Program-made: the position numbers and the translations under genes
Part shown: positions 42,699 to 51,566 of the stretch, in pieces
Position numbering within the stretch: the first letter of the stretch is position 1
Layout: the number at the start of each line of letters is the position of its first letter
The notes under the pieces: model-generated
What the model saw: the letters and a program-made list of their open reading frames with translations, nothing else
Told to the model about the DNA's origin: nothing
The model's database searches: none
Assembly (NCBI RefSeq): GCF_900169505.1
Contig: NZ_LT827021.1
Span: 372,001-436,000, forward strand
DNA from: Arabiibacter massiliensis
GTDB taxonomy: Bacteria; Actinomycetota; Coriobacteriia; Coriobacteriales; Eggerthellaceae
Length of the DNA: 64,000 bases
Reading direction: 5' to 3'

Positions 42699-44009
42699 TC
42701 AGCAGAGGATTCGGAGGAAGGCTTTCCAGCCGGCTTGGCCGGCGGGGTCGCGTTTGAAGACGCCGGCGGTCTCGAGGATGGCGGCGAAGGCTCGGGCGAC
42801 CTCGTCGCGCAGAATGGGGCCGATCGCCCCGCCGTGCGGCTCGCGGGCGAGCTCGGCGGCGCGGCGGGCGAGGATGGCGGCGGCCCAGGCGGCGTGCGGG
42901 GCGGCGTCCTCGTGCGCACGCAGGCGCGCCTCGGCCTCCTGCGGCGTGCGTCCTGCGCGGGCGGCGTCCGCCAGCTCGCGCTGCACTTGCGGCAGCTCGC
43001 GGGCGAGGCGCGGAGGCAGGATGGCGAGGCCCATGATCTCGATGAGGCCGATGTTCTCCTTCTTGATGTGGTGCAGCTCGGCACCGGGGTGAAAGACGCC
43101 CCCCGGGCGCTCGGCGTCGGCGCGGTTGTTGCGCAGCACGAGGTGCATCACGTAGTCCGAGCCCTCGCGGTGCACGATGGGGTTGAGCGTATTGTGCCGC
43201 CCGTCCGCGTCATGCGCGACGATGCCGCACGGCTCGAAGGAGAAATCCTGCCATGTCTCAAGGATACGCGCGGCAGCGCGCGCGAGGGCGTCGCGGTCGC
43301 ACGAGCGCAGACGCAGCGTCGAGGCCGGCCAGCGCACGACGCCGCAGCGCACCTGCGGCAGCCCCGCCAGCGGCACCTCGCGCTCAATGGGTACCCTCAT
43401 CAGGGGGAACGTGTGCCGTCCTCCCTGGAGGTGGTCGTGCGAGAGTATCGAGCCGCCCACGATGGGCAGATCGGCGTTCGACCCGACGAAGTAGAACGGG
43501 AACAGGTCTGCGAAGTCGAGCAGCCGCGCCAAGCAGGACAGGTCGATCTTCATAGGCCGGTGCTCGGCCGAGAGCGCGATGCAGTGCTCGTCGAAGTACG
43601 CGTAGGGCGAGAACTGGAGCCCCCAGCGCTCGCCGCCGAGCTCGATGGCGGCGATGCGCAGCCCGGGCTTCGGGAGACGTCCGGGCGCGCCGGGGAAGCC
43701 CTCGTTCTCCCAGCAGAGGTCGCAGCGGGGGATGCCGGGGCCTGCGGGCGCGGACGTTCCGGCGTTGCGGGCGGCTGCTGCGATGGCGCGCGGATCCTTC
43801 TCGGGCTTCGAACGGTTGATGGTGATCTCCAACTCCCCGTAGGGGCTCCCCGCCGTCCAGCGGATGGTGCGCGCCACGGCCGCCTCGTCGATGTAGCCGC
43901 TCGACGTGCCCAGGTCGTGCAGGTAGGCGACGGCTGCCTCCGCATCCTGCGCCCGCAGGCGGTCGAACTCCGCGCGCACCTCTTCCGGCGCGGGCAGCGC
44001 CGCGCCCAT
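42699..44009 (-). CDS. galT: Galactose-1-phosphate uridylyltransferase (family 2)
   Basis: 436 residues. Leloir step converting galactose-1-P and UDP-glucose to UDP-galactose and glucose-1-P. Conserved blocks of the Gram-positive-type enzyme: CDLCWENEGFPG, EHCIALSAEHRPM, SILSHDHLQGGRHTFP, and DADGRHNTLNPIVHREG. The start ATG overlaps the galK stop (TGATG). Confidence 0.95.
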   Translation of the reverse strand: MGAALPAPEEVRAEFDRLRAQDAEAAVAYLHDLGTSSGYIDEAAVARTIRWTAGSPYGELEITINRSKPEKDPRAIAAAARNAGTSAPAGPGIPRCDLCWENEGFPGAPGRLPKPGLRIAAIELGGERWGLQFSPYAYFDEHCIALSAEHRPMKIDLSCLARLLDFADLFPFYFVGSNADLPIVGGSILSHDHLQGGRHTFPLMRVPIEREVPLAGLPQVRCGVVRWPASTLRLRSCDRDALARAAARILETWQDFSFEPCGIVAHDADGRHNTLNPIVHREGSDYVMHLVLRNNRADAERPGGVFHPGAELHHIKKENIGLIEIMGLAILPPRLARELPQVQRELADAARAGRTPQEAEARLRAHEDAAPHAAWAAAILARRAAELAREPHGGAIGPILRDEVARAFAAILETAGVFKRDPAGQAGWKAFLRILC

Positions 44010-45235
44010 CAGCCGAGCCTCCGCGCGCACGCGCCCGGCGCGCCGATGGCCACGGGCAGGCAGGCGTCGTAGCCCAGAAGCGCGTCCATGCGCGTGCGGA
44101 ACGCGTCGGCCTTCTCCTCGGGCACGAACGCGAGCACGCTGCCGCCGAACCCGCCGCCGTGGATGCGGAACGCGCCCTGTTCGCCCAGCAGGTGCGCGCA
44201 CAGTGCGAGCACCACCATGGCGGGCTGCTCGGCGCCCGAGCCGTTCGCGCGCGGCGACACGTTCTGCAAGAACTGCGCCGACGACATCCCCGATTGGCGC
44301 ACGAGCGCGAGGAACGCGGGAAAGTCGCCGTTCGCAAGCGCCTTCTCCTGCGCGTTTACGCGCCGCGTCTCCTCGAAGTAGTGGAGCGCGCGCAGGGCCG
44401 CGCGGTCGCCCAGCTCCGCGCGCACCCCAGGCAAGTCGGAGAGGAACGCCTGATAGGGCACGTCCTCCAGCCGCTCGCGTCCGAAGCGCCGCGCGACGGC
44501 GAACATGTCGGCGGGGACGGCAAGGAACTCGTCGGTGTGGCGCGAGTGGTCGCAGCGGCTGTCCACCAGGAGCAGCGCGTGCCCGCTTGACGCCGCGTCG
44601 AAGGCGACGGGGGAGACGAGCGGCACCTCGCGCGCGAAGTCGAGCGCCACGATGCCGCCGTGCACGCTCGCCAGCTGGTCCTGCGCCCCGGTGGGCTTGC
44701 CGAAGTAGACGTCCTCTGCCCAGGAGCCGGCGAGTGCGAGATGCGTGAGGTCGCGGCGCAGGTCGGAGCCAGGCGGGTCGCACACCGCGCGGATGACCAG
44801 GCCCATCATCATCTCGAAGGCGGCCGACGACGACACGCCGCATCCCGGCGGCACGTCCGAGCACGTGACCGCGTCGAACCCCGCGATCTCGCCGCCCGCC
44901 CGCGCGTAGGCGGCGGCCATGCCGCGCACGAGCGCCGCCGACGTGCCGCGCTCCTCGGCGCGCGCCTCGAGGTCGCGGATGCGCAGCGCCGCCTCGCCGA
45001 AGCCCTCCATGCTCATGCGGATCGCGTCCGTGCCGTTCGGCGCGGCCAGGGCGAACATGCGCCGGCCGATGGCGGCGGAGATGGTGCGCCCGCCCTGGTG
45101 GTCGGTATGGTTGCCGGCCAGCTCCACGCGCCCCGGCGCGGACGCGAACGCGAAGGAACGGCCGTCCACGTCGCCGAAGCGCGCGATGAACCGCTGCTTC
45201 AGGTGCTCCAGCGCCTCTTCCTCGCTCCGCATCAC
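44009..45235 (-). CDS. galK: Galactokinase
   Basis: 408 residues, GHMP kinase. Signature APGRVELAGNHTDHQGG, ATP loop PPGCGVSSSAAFEM and C-terminal FRIHGGGFGGSVLAF. It phosphorylates galactose for galT. Its start overlaps the GH2 stop by 4 bp, so translation is coupled. Confidence 0.96.
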   Translation of the reverse strand: MMRSEEEALEHLKQRFIARFGDVDGRSFAFASAPGRVELAGNHTDHQGGRTISAAIGRRMFALAAPNGTDAIRMSMEGFGEAALRIRDLEARAEERGTSAALVRGMAAAYARAGGEIAGFDAVTCSDVPPGCGVSSSAAFEMMMGLVIRAVCDPPGSDLRRDLTHLALAGSWAEDVYFGKPTGAQDQLASVHGGIVALDFAREVPLVSPVAFDAASSGHALLLVDSRCDHSRHTDEFLAVPADMFAVARRFGRERLEDVPYQAFLSDLPGVRAELGDRAALRALHYFEETRRVNAQEKALANGDFPAFLALVRQSGMSSAQFLQNVSPRANGSGAEQPAMVVLALCAHLLGEQGAFRIHGGGFGGSVLAFVPEEKADAFRTRMDALLGYDACLPVAIGAPGACARRLG

Positions 45236-47040
45236 AGCCCTCCCTCTTTCGCGAGCTTGCTCACGCGTCGATCGTACGTCAGAAGCCCGTTCGTCTCCTC
45301 CTCCACGTCGGAGAGCTGGGTGTACACGTACCCGGCCAGCCCCTCGGCCTCCAGCGCGTCAGCCTGGGCGAGGATCTCGCGCACGCCCGCGCGAAACGAC
45401 GCGAGGTCGCCCGAGGAGCCGTACCCGTACGACGTCTCGAGCGAGCAGTGCCCGTCCACGTGATAGGAGAGCCCGCCGAACTCCGAGATCACGAACGCGC
45501 GCGGCGGCCGGGCGTGGTCGGGGTACACCTCGAGCGGCCGGAAATAGTTGTGCACGCTCAGGAAGTCGCCGCAGCGCTGGTCGTACCACCCGCTCACCGC
45601 GTCGATGGGCCGCGTCGGGTCGAGGCCGCGCACGAGCTCCGTCGCCCGGCGCGCCTCGAACTGCCCCCATGCCTCGTTGAACAGCACCCAGGCGACGATG
45701 CACGGGTGGTTCCGCAGGTGCTCGACGGTGCCCGCGCACGTCGCCGTCCACTCCGCGCGGAACGCCGGGTCATCGGCGGCAAGGCCGGGCAGGTGGCGCG
45801 GATCGTCGTCGGCGTGGCGGCCCCACGAGCTGCGGAAGAACGTGGGCTTGTAGCTGGACTGCCACGCATCGGGCGCGCCGCCGCCGCTCACCATGTCCTG
45901 CCACACGAGCATCCCCAGCTTGTCGCACCACCAGTAGAAGCGGTCGGACTCCACCTTGATGTGCTTGCGCAGCAGGTTGAAGCCCGCCTCGCGCATTGCG
46001 CGCACGTCGTGAGCAAGCGCCTCGTCGTCGGGCGCGGTCATGAGGCCGTCGGGCCAGTAGCCCTGGTCGAGCACGCCGCGCAGGAAGAGCGGCTCGTGGT
46101 TGAGGCAGAAGCGGGGCACGCCGTGCGCATCCGGCTCCACGCCAACGGTGCGGAAGGCGCAGTAGCTGGCTGCGCGGTCGCGGCCGAAGGAGAGCTCGAG
46201 GTCGTAGAGGTGCGGGTCGTCCGGGCTCCAGAGATGCGGGTTCGGCACGTCGAGCGAGAGCATGCAGCGGCCGTCTTCCGCAGGGGCCTCGCCTCGCGCG
46301 GCTTCGCGGCCGCCGTCGAGCAGCCGCGCGGCCAGCACTGCGTCCCCGCGCACGGTCGCCTCCAGCAGAAGCTTTCCCTCGTCGGGATGCGGGTCGATCT
46401 TGAGCGCGACGATGCGCTCCGCCGGCACCGTCTCCAGCCACACGCTCTGCCAGATGCCGCTCTGCGCGGTGTACCAGATGCCCCCGCGCGCGAGCCGCTG
46501 CTTGCCGCGCAGCTGGGTGCCGGCATCGCTTGGATCCCATACGCGCAGGACGAGCTCGTTCCCGCCGTCGGCCAGCGCGTCGGTGACGTCGAACGAGAAC
46601 GGCAGGTAGCCGCCCCTGTGCTCGCCGACGCATGTCCCGTTCACATAGCAGGCGCAGGCGTGGTCGACGGCGTCGAAGTGCAGGATGATCCGCTCGCCGT
46701 CTGCAGGCTTGCCGCACGTCAGCGCGCGCCGGTACCACAGAAGCTCGTCCGGCCGCACCTGCCGGCGCACGCCCGAGAGCGGCGCCTCCGGCGAGAACGG
46801 CACGCGGATGCGCCCGTCCCACTCCGCCGGCGGTTCGGCTTCCCCGGCTGCTGTGATCGCGTAGTCCCACCACCCGTCCAGCAGCTCGAAGGCCTCACGC
46901 GCGAGCTGCGGCCGCGGATGGACGCGCGTCCGCTCGTCCCCCGCCGCGAGCGCCTCGCCCCACGGCGTGAGAAGCTCCCGCAGCTCCACGTCCTCCGGCT
47001 TGCGCGGCGCGCTCGCCAGCACGCGTTTGATATCGAGCAT
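45232..47040 (-). CDS. Glycoside hydrolase family 2 protein (beta-galactosidase-like)
   Basis: 602 residues, no signal peptide, so cytoplasmic. An N-terminal sugar-binding jelly roll (about 60-210) and an Ig-like domain precede a TIM barrel with acid/base Glu in AWVLFNEAWGQF and nucleophile Glu in FVISEFGG. It is shorter than LacZ and lacks its C-terminal domain, closer to compact GH2 enzymes. Context (MFS permease, galK, galT) makes a beta-galactoside the likely substrate, though beta-glucuronide or mannoside activity is possible. ATG 47040 has GAGGAGG 5 bases upstream, just beyond the palindrome. Confidence 0.88.
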   Translation of the reverse strand: MLDIKRVLASAPRKPEDVELRELLTPWGEALAAGDERTRVHPRPQLAREAFELLDGWWDYAITAAGEAEPPAEWDGRIRVPFSPEAPLSGVRRQVRPDELLWYRRALTCGKPADGERIILHFDAVDHACACYVNGTCVGEHRGGYLPFSFDVTDALADGGNELVLRVWDPSDAGTQLRGKQRLARGGIWYTAQSGIWQSVWLETVPAERIVALKIDPHPDEGKLLLEATVRGDAVLAARLLDGGREAARGEAPAEDGRCMLSLDVPNPHLWSPDDPHLYDLELSFGRDRAASYCAFRTVGVEPDAHGVPRFCLNHEPLFLRGVLDQGYWPDGLMTAPDDEALAHDVRAMREAGFNLLRKHIKVESDRFYWWCDKLGMLVWQDMVSGGGAPDAWQSSYKPTFFRSSWGRHADDDPRHLPGLAADDPAFRAEWTATCAGTVEHLRNHPCIVAWVLFNEAWGQFEARRATELVRGLDPTRPIDAVSGWYDQRCGDFLSVHNYFRPLEVYPDHARPPRAFVISEFGGLSYHVDGHCSLETSYGYGSSGDLASFRAGVREILAQADALEAEGLAGYVYTQLSDVEEETNGLLTYDRRVSKLAKEGGL

Positions 47041-47054
47041 CTTCGCCTCCTCAA

Positions 47055-47095
47055 AAAATGGCATAAAAGGGGACTGTCCCCTTTTATGCCATTTT
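47055..47095. repeat. 41 bp perfect palindrome (copy 4) between MFS and GH2 genes
   Basis: Arms of 20 bases around T47075, identical in core to the copy in pdxR. The MFS gene's final codons (Met-Ala-stop) lie inside it, so it sits within the operon and may attenuate or stabilise the message. Confidence 0.95.
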
Positions 47096-48409
47096 GCTCT
47101 TCTTGATGAACGGCAGCACGACGAACGTCAAGAGCGCCACGGCCGCGCCGCCCAGGAAGATGAGCGACGACGGCGTGAACCCGTCGCCCACCACGCCGAA
47201 CCCGAGCGCGCCCGACCCCGCGCTCAAAGCCGAGCCGATCCACGGCCCCACCAGCATCGGCACGAGCACCGCCATGAAGATGCGCACGCCCTGGAACGAC
47301 CCCACGCGCCCGGCGGGGGTGTTGTTGCGCACCTCCGCGCCGAAGCACGCGACCGCCCCCAGGTAGCCGCAGAGCATGAGCACCGACCCCGCGAACACGC
47401 CCGCGAGCCCTGTGAGCAGCGTGAGCACGACGCACCCCGCCACGAACAGCGCAAGCGGCAGCACCACCGCGCGCGAGAACCCGCGCCTGTCCACCCGCTT
47501 GCCGTAGAGGATGGTGAACACGGCGGCGATGACGATGCCCGGCGCCATCACGAACACGTAGCTCTCGCCCAGGATATAAGGAAGCCGCAGGTACAGCACG
47601 TAGTAGGGCATGAACACCTGCAGCGCCGTGGCGAACACGAGGTAGCCCAGAAGCACCAGGTAGAGCGTTCGGTTCTCGCGCACCGCCTGCGGGCGGAAGC
47701 CGTAGAGCGCATTCGCCAGATAGCCGCCCGCGGGCGCGCGACCGGGCGCGGAATCGCGCATGAGCAGCAGCACCGCTGCCCCGAGCGCCATGACCGCCAC
47801 GCCGGCGATGGTGAAGAACAGCGGGTAGTCGTAGGTCACCGTGCCGTCGGGCCCCACGATCATGAAGAACATCGCGCCGCCGAACACGGCCAGCATCGCG
47901 AGCAGCGGCATGGCCGAGTTCACGCCCTCCACGCGCCCGCGGTTCTCTTCCGTGGTGATGTCGGTGACCCAGGCGTTGAAGCACGAGTCGTTCGCCAGGC
48001 TGCCGAAGAACGTCATCACGCAGTCGAACACGATGGTGAGCGTCACGCCGAACGCCATGGCCGCCGCAGCCGTGCCGGCGAGCGCCGACGAGATTGATTG
48101 CAGGTACGCGAACACGATGATGGACGCGCCCCAGAGGATGGTGCCCACGCCGATGAACGCTTTGCGCCGCCCGACACGGTCCGACCACGCGCCAGCGAAC
48201 AGCGTCGTGGCCGTGGCCGTGAGAGCCGAGGCGGACACCATGAGCGCCACGTCGGAGAGCGACGCGCCGAACGCGTCCTGGATGAACAGGTTGAAGAAGT
48301 TGTTCTCGAGCGCCCAGGCCACCTGCCCGAAGAACGACAGCAGGATGATGAGCGCCCACGAGCGCCTGGACAGGCCGGAGCGGGCGGGGGAGACGTTTTC
48401 AGCAGACAT
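47084..48409 (-). CDS. MFS transporter, probable galactoside/oligosaccharide permease
   Basis: 441 residues with about twelve membrane segments. The loop motif AGAWSDRVGRRKAFIG is the MFS A-motif between helices 2 and 3. It heads the operon with GH2, galK and galT, so uptake of a galactoside is inferred. The last two residues and the stop are part of a palindromic repeat. The Shine-Dalgarno is weak (GAGAGAA). Confidence 0.88.
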   Translation of the reverse strand: MSAENVSPARSGLSRRSWALIILLSFFGQVAWALENNFFNLFIQDAFGASLSDVALMVSASALTATATTLFAGAWSDRVGRRKAFIGVGTILWGASIIVFAYLQSISSALAGTAAAAMAFGVTLTIVFDCVMTFFGSLANDSCFNAWVTDITTEENRGRVEGVNSAMPLLAMLAVFGGAMFFMIVGPDGTVTYDYPLFFTIAGVAVMALGAAVLLLMRDSAPGRAPAGGYLANALYGFRPQAVRENRTLYLVLLGYLVFATALQVFMPYYVLYLRLPYILGESYVFVMAPGIVIAAVFTILYGKRVDRRGFSRAVVLPLALFVAGCVVLTLLTGLAGVFAGSVLMLCGYLGAVACFGAEVRNNTPAGRVGSFQGVRIFMAVLVPMLVGPWIGSALSAGSGALGFGVVGDGFTPSSLIFLGGAAVALLTFVVLPFIKKSKMA

Positions 48410-48482
48410 GGCGTCGTCGATTCTCTCGAGGGAAACAACCTAGTGCCATCCTACCGGATTCCCCGCTCCGGCGCACCCTCCT

Positions 48483-49451
48483 TTACGCCCGGCGCACCGG
48501 GCGCACGTACTTGCAGAAGCGGGCGGGATCGAAGTAGAAATAGATCACCTTGCCCGGCGTCGTGTCGAACTCCCAGCCGTTGTCGGCTGCTTCGAACGCG
48601 GCCATCGCGGCCTCTATCTGGCTTTCTACGGTGCGCATTTCCTGCTCGTAATCGAAGGGCCCGTGTTCGAACACGGCGTACTCGCCCGCGTCCACGTCCA
48701 TGAGCTGCAGGTTCGGCGGCACCTCGCCTGCCCAGTCGGCGGGAAGGCGCGCGCCGTGGCACTCCACGCGTGGGAAGCCCCACTCGCACAGACGCCCTTC
48801 GGGGTCGCTCACGTAGGCCATCACCTGGCCGCCGCCGGCGTTCGCCTCCGCGCCGCCCTCGTCGTCGAGCTTCCCCTTCACGCTGTCCAGCAGGCCGCAG
48901 ACGGTGGCCCTGTCCTGCCCGGGTATCTCGGCCTGCCTCTGCCAGAAGTCCCAATAGCCGTTGCTCTCGTAGTTGCGCACGTGCAGGAGCTTATGCGCGG
49001 GCACCGTGACGAAGTACGGCTCGATGCGATCGTTCGATTCCGCCATGCCGATCTCTCCCATTCCCAGCACGTAGCGGTCGAAGGCGGTGATCTTCGTGCG
49101 CAGCACCACGGGGCGCGGGTCCGCCCGGTACGCGCTCGGCGTCACCCCGAAGGCGCGCTTGAACGCCCGGGTGAACGCCTCGTGCGACGAGAACCCATGC
49201 GCCAGCGCGATGTCGAGCAGGCTCTTCTCGCTGTCGCGGACCTCCTTGAGCGCGAACGCCAGCCGACGCCCCCGCAGGTAGTCGCGCAGCGGCATGCCCG
49301 AGACCTCCCGGAACCTCCGCGTGGTGTGGAACTCGGAGTAGCCGAGCCGCTCGGCCAGGGCGCGCAGCGTGAGCGCCTCGTCGTCGCGGTTCGCGATGCT
49401 CTCGTCGATCGCGTCGACGATCTGCTGCACCTGCCTTCGCCATTCGTGCAT
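48483..49451 (-). CDS. AraC-family regulator with GyrI-like effector domain
   Basis: 322 residues. N-terminal AraC/XylS double HTH (about 10-110; LTLRALAERLGYSEFHTTRRFREVSG...IALAHGFSSHEAFTRAFKRAFGVTPSAYR) and a C-terminal GyrI/BmrR-like ligand-binding domain (about 150-320). It lies 73 bp upstream of the MFS-GH2-galKT operon in the same orientation and is its most likely regulator or a cotranscribed gene. ATG 49451 chosen; AAAGGA is 11 bases upstream. Confidence 0.9.
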   Translation of the reverse strand: MHEWRRQVQQIVDAIDESIANRDDEALTLRALAERLGYSEFHTTRRFREVSGMPLRDYLRGRRLAFALKEVRDSEKSLLDIALAHGFSSHEAFTRAFKRAFGVTPSAYRADPRPVVLRTKITAFDRYVLGMGEIGMAESNDRIEPYFVTVPAHKLLHVRNYESNGYWDFWQRQAEIPGQDRATVCGLLDSVKGKLDDEGGAEANAGGGQVMAYVSDPEGRLCEWGFPRVECHGARLPADWAGEVPPNLQLMDVDAGEYAVFEHGPFDYEQEMRTVESQIEAAMAAFEAADNGWEFDTTPGKVIYFYFDPARFCKYVRPVRRA

Positions 49452-49565
49452 GTCGTGTTCGTTCCTTTCGGGTCGCGCGCGCTGATTCCCACTATAGGAC
49501 AACGTGCCCGCCCTCGCTTGATTCGACTTGCGGTCGTTGCCTGCGCGTTCCGAGGGAAAGCCGTC

Positions 49566-50177
49566 CTACTGCTCGACGGAGACGAACGGGGGGAAGCGGT
49601 CGGAGCCGCCGCGCCTCTGCATGGTGTCGGCGTCCACGTCGAAGGAGGCGCCGTCGTACTCATAGCGCAGCTTGCCGCCTTCGCAGCGGAAGCGATGCTC
49701 CGATTGGAAGGCGACGGGCTTGAAGCGCCCGTCCTGCACCGGCTGGTCGCGGTAGAGCGCCTGATCCTCCCTGAGCTTCAGCACGCCGTCCTCGAGGCGC
49801 ACGTCGTAGATGCCGCTCACGACGGCCTCCGCGGCGACGTCCTTCCCCGAAGCGGAGACGCAGCGGAAGCTGCCGGTGATGCCGCCCGTGCTCCTGCGCC
49901 GCGCCAGCTCGAAGCGGAACAGGGACACGGCGCTGAAGTCCTTCCGCAGCTCCTCGCGTTGCCCGTCTTCCCCCATGAGCCAGACCTTCTCGTTGGACAC
50001 GATGAACATGTCGAGCTGGAACCCGCTCGACGAGCGCTTCAGGTTGCAGAAGGACATCTGGTCGGAGTACACGCCCTGCAACGCGCCGCCTTCCAGCTCG
50101 TAGACCAGCTCCTCCGTGCGCAGCGTCCTGCCGTTCACGTTCGCCTCGATGAAATCGACGATCTCATCCATCCCCAT
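49566..50177 (-). CDS. Hypothetical protein
   Basis: 203 residues (MGMDEIVDFIEANVNG...), soluble, beta-rich, no recognisable motif. ATG 50177 has AAGGGA 5 bases upstream; ATG 50171 also fits. Regular spacing of acidic and aromatic residues (GGKLRYEYDGASFDVDAD) suggests a lipocalin- or PH-like fold, but that is a guess. Flanked by regulators on the same strand. Confidence 0.75.
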   Translation of the reverse strand: MGMDEIVDFIEANVNGRTLRTEELVYELEGGALQGVYSDQMSFCNLKRSSSGFQLDMFIVSNEKVWLMGEDGQREELRKDFSAVSLFRFELARRRSTGGITGSFRCVSASGKDVAAEAVVSGIYDVRLEDGVLKLREDQALYRDQPVQDGRFKPVAFQSEHRFRCEGGKLRYEYDGASFDVDADTMQRRGGSDRFPPFVSVEQ

Positions 50178-50250
50178 CCGTCCCTTCGTTGGAGGATTCT
50201 TCTCGGGCGAAGCATACGCATCTTCGCCCGCAGCGGCAAGAGGGTTGCGG

Positions 50251-50266
50251 CGTTTCATGTGGAACA
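50251..50266 (-). other. Degenerate parS-like site
   Basis: Reads TGTTCCACATGAAACG on the minus strand, two changes from the parS consensus TGTTYCACGTGAAACA. It is the outermost member of the cluster to its right. Confidence 0.45.
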
Positions 50267-50282
50267 TTGCTCCGTGGGCGTC

Positions 50283-50792
50283 TCAAGCTTTTTCACGCGT
50301 CAGGATGATTCCGAAGATCGCCCCGATGAGGGCGAGGGGCGCCAACCTGACGAATAGCCATTCGAACACGTGGAAAGCCGCCCCGAACACAGCCGTCTCG
50401 GGATCGCTGTAATCCCAACCCAAGTAAGGGCTGTTCATCACCACGAGAGCTGCGGAAACCAGCACAAGCACCGCGCAGAGCGAGATAAGCAGCCAGCGAA
50501 CCATCTTCCGCCTCGCGGTCTTCCTTCGCGCAAGCTGCAAGTTTATGACTTCCAGTTTTTCGGAAATCGCCTTCAAGTCGTCGGCCGCGGGCTCGACGAC
50601 GGTTTCCCCCAGCAAGGTGCTCACCGGCGTCTCGAGCGCTTCCGAGAGGGCGACCAGCAGATCTGCGTCAGGGACGGATAAGCCCTTCTCCCATTTCGAG
50701 ATCGTTTGCCGCACCACGTTCAGCTTGACGGCGAGCTCCTCCTGCGAGAGCCCCTTCGATTTCCTGATGGCTTGGATGTTCTCGCTCAGCAT
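50283..50792 (-). CDS. XRE-family regulator with C-terminal membrane segments
   Basis: 169 residues. HTH at 1-60 (IQAIRKSKGLSQEELAVKLNVVRQTISKWEKGLSVPDADLL), then a short coiled region and two hydrophobic helices (about 98-122 and 137-163). Membrane-tethered XRE proteins of this form are common in Gram-positive and coriobacterial genomes. ATG 50792 with AAAGGA upstream. The target is unknown. Confidence 0.88.
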   Translation of the reverse strand: MLSENIQAIRKSKGLSQEELAVKLNVVRQTISKWEKGLSVPDADLLVALSEALETPVSTLLGETVVEPAADDLKAISEKLEVINLQLARRKTARRKMVRWLLISLCAVLVLVSAALVVMNSPYLGWDYSDPETAVFGAAFHVFEWLFVRLAPLALIGAIFGIILTREKA

Positions 50793-51266
50793 GGGGACTG
50801 CATCCTTTCTCTCGGCATTGCCGCCATTGTGCGAGAAAGCGCCTGTTGCCGCAAGCAACGCAAAGCAACATTCAAGCCGAGGAGGGGAAAATTGCTGGTC
50901 CACTGGGCTGTTCTTTAAGTGATGTTCGTGGTATTTCTCGAAGCGCGCGCCAAGTCGTGGGGCGCGGAGGGTTTATCGCGAGGATCGCCCTCCGCGCCGG
51001 TGGCGCTACATCACACGGTGGCCGAAGTCGGCCATGGACTCCACGAAGTTGGGGTCGTAGTGGCTGAAGAACAGGCTCTCTCCTGTGTCGAGCGCGATGC
51101 CCGCCTCCCCCCGCCGCGTGCTGTGCGACCTCGCCGACTGGCTCGAGCGACGGTTGAGGCTTCAGAACTGACTGATAAAATTTCTATCAGTTTCAAGCGA
51201 TAACCGATATAGAATTTTTCAGTTTGCAGGCCTTCGTCTTGCAGCGAAGGGGTTCGCCGCGCCCTA
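50793..51266. other. Gene-poor stretch with possible coding remnants
   Basis: No intact gene. On the minus strand, 51006-51105 reads GIALDTGESLFFSHYDPNF and ends HRVM-stop, a protein-like C-terminus with no upstream gene. On the plus strand, 51097-51171 reads MPASPRRVLCDLADWLERR and ends LRLQN-stop. Both look like ends of deleted genes but neither is identified. 51172-51230 is AT-rich. Confidence 0.35.
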
Positions 51267-51282
51267 TGTTTCACGTGAAACA
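51267..51282. other. parS: parS site 1
   Basis: TGTTTCACGTGAAACA, an exact match to the 16 bp ParB/Spo0J recognition palindrome, flanked by A/T to give ATGTTTCACGTGAAACAT. Confidence 0.88.
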
Positions 51283-51301
51283 TATGTGCTGAAATCCCCT
51301 A

Positions 51302-51317
51302 TGTTTCACGTGAAACA
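51302..51317. other. parS: parS site 2
   Basis: Exact TGTTTCACGTGAAACA, 35 bp centre-to-centre from site 1. Confidence 0.88.
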
Positions 51318-51497
51318 TTTTGATGGCGCGGAGCCGATTCGCGAGGGGGACGATGGGGAAGGGCGTCGCACGTTCGTGGGGAGCACGGCACACAGGGGTC
51401 CGCGCGGTTGACCGCGCCGCATGTTCGCCATGAGGGGGGTAGGTGCTTTCGCTCAGCCGACGAACTGGCCGCATCGGCGTGCGCGTCCGCTTCCCGT

Positions 51498-51549
51498 TTG
51501 ACTTCCTGCTTGCCGACGCGTATTTTATGGATGAGAAAATGCTCATCCA
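51498..51549 (+). promoter_or_regulatory. Promoter and overlapping operator of the TetR gene
   Basis: TTGACT (51498-51503), 17 bp, TATTTT (51521-51526), then the inverted repeat TGGATGAG-N6-CTCATCCA (51528-51549) covering the expected transcription start. It fits autorepression by the TetR protein encoded 18 bp downstream. Confidence 0.8.
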
Positions 51550-51566
51550 ACGGAAGAGGGGATGCC

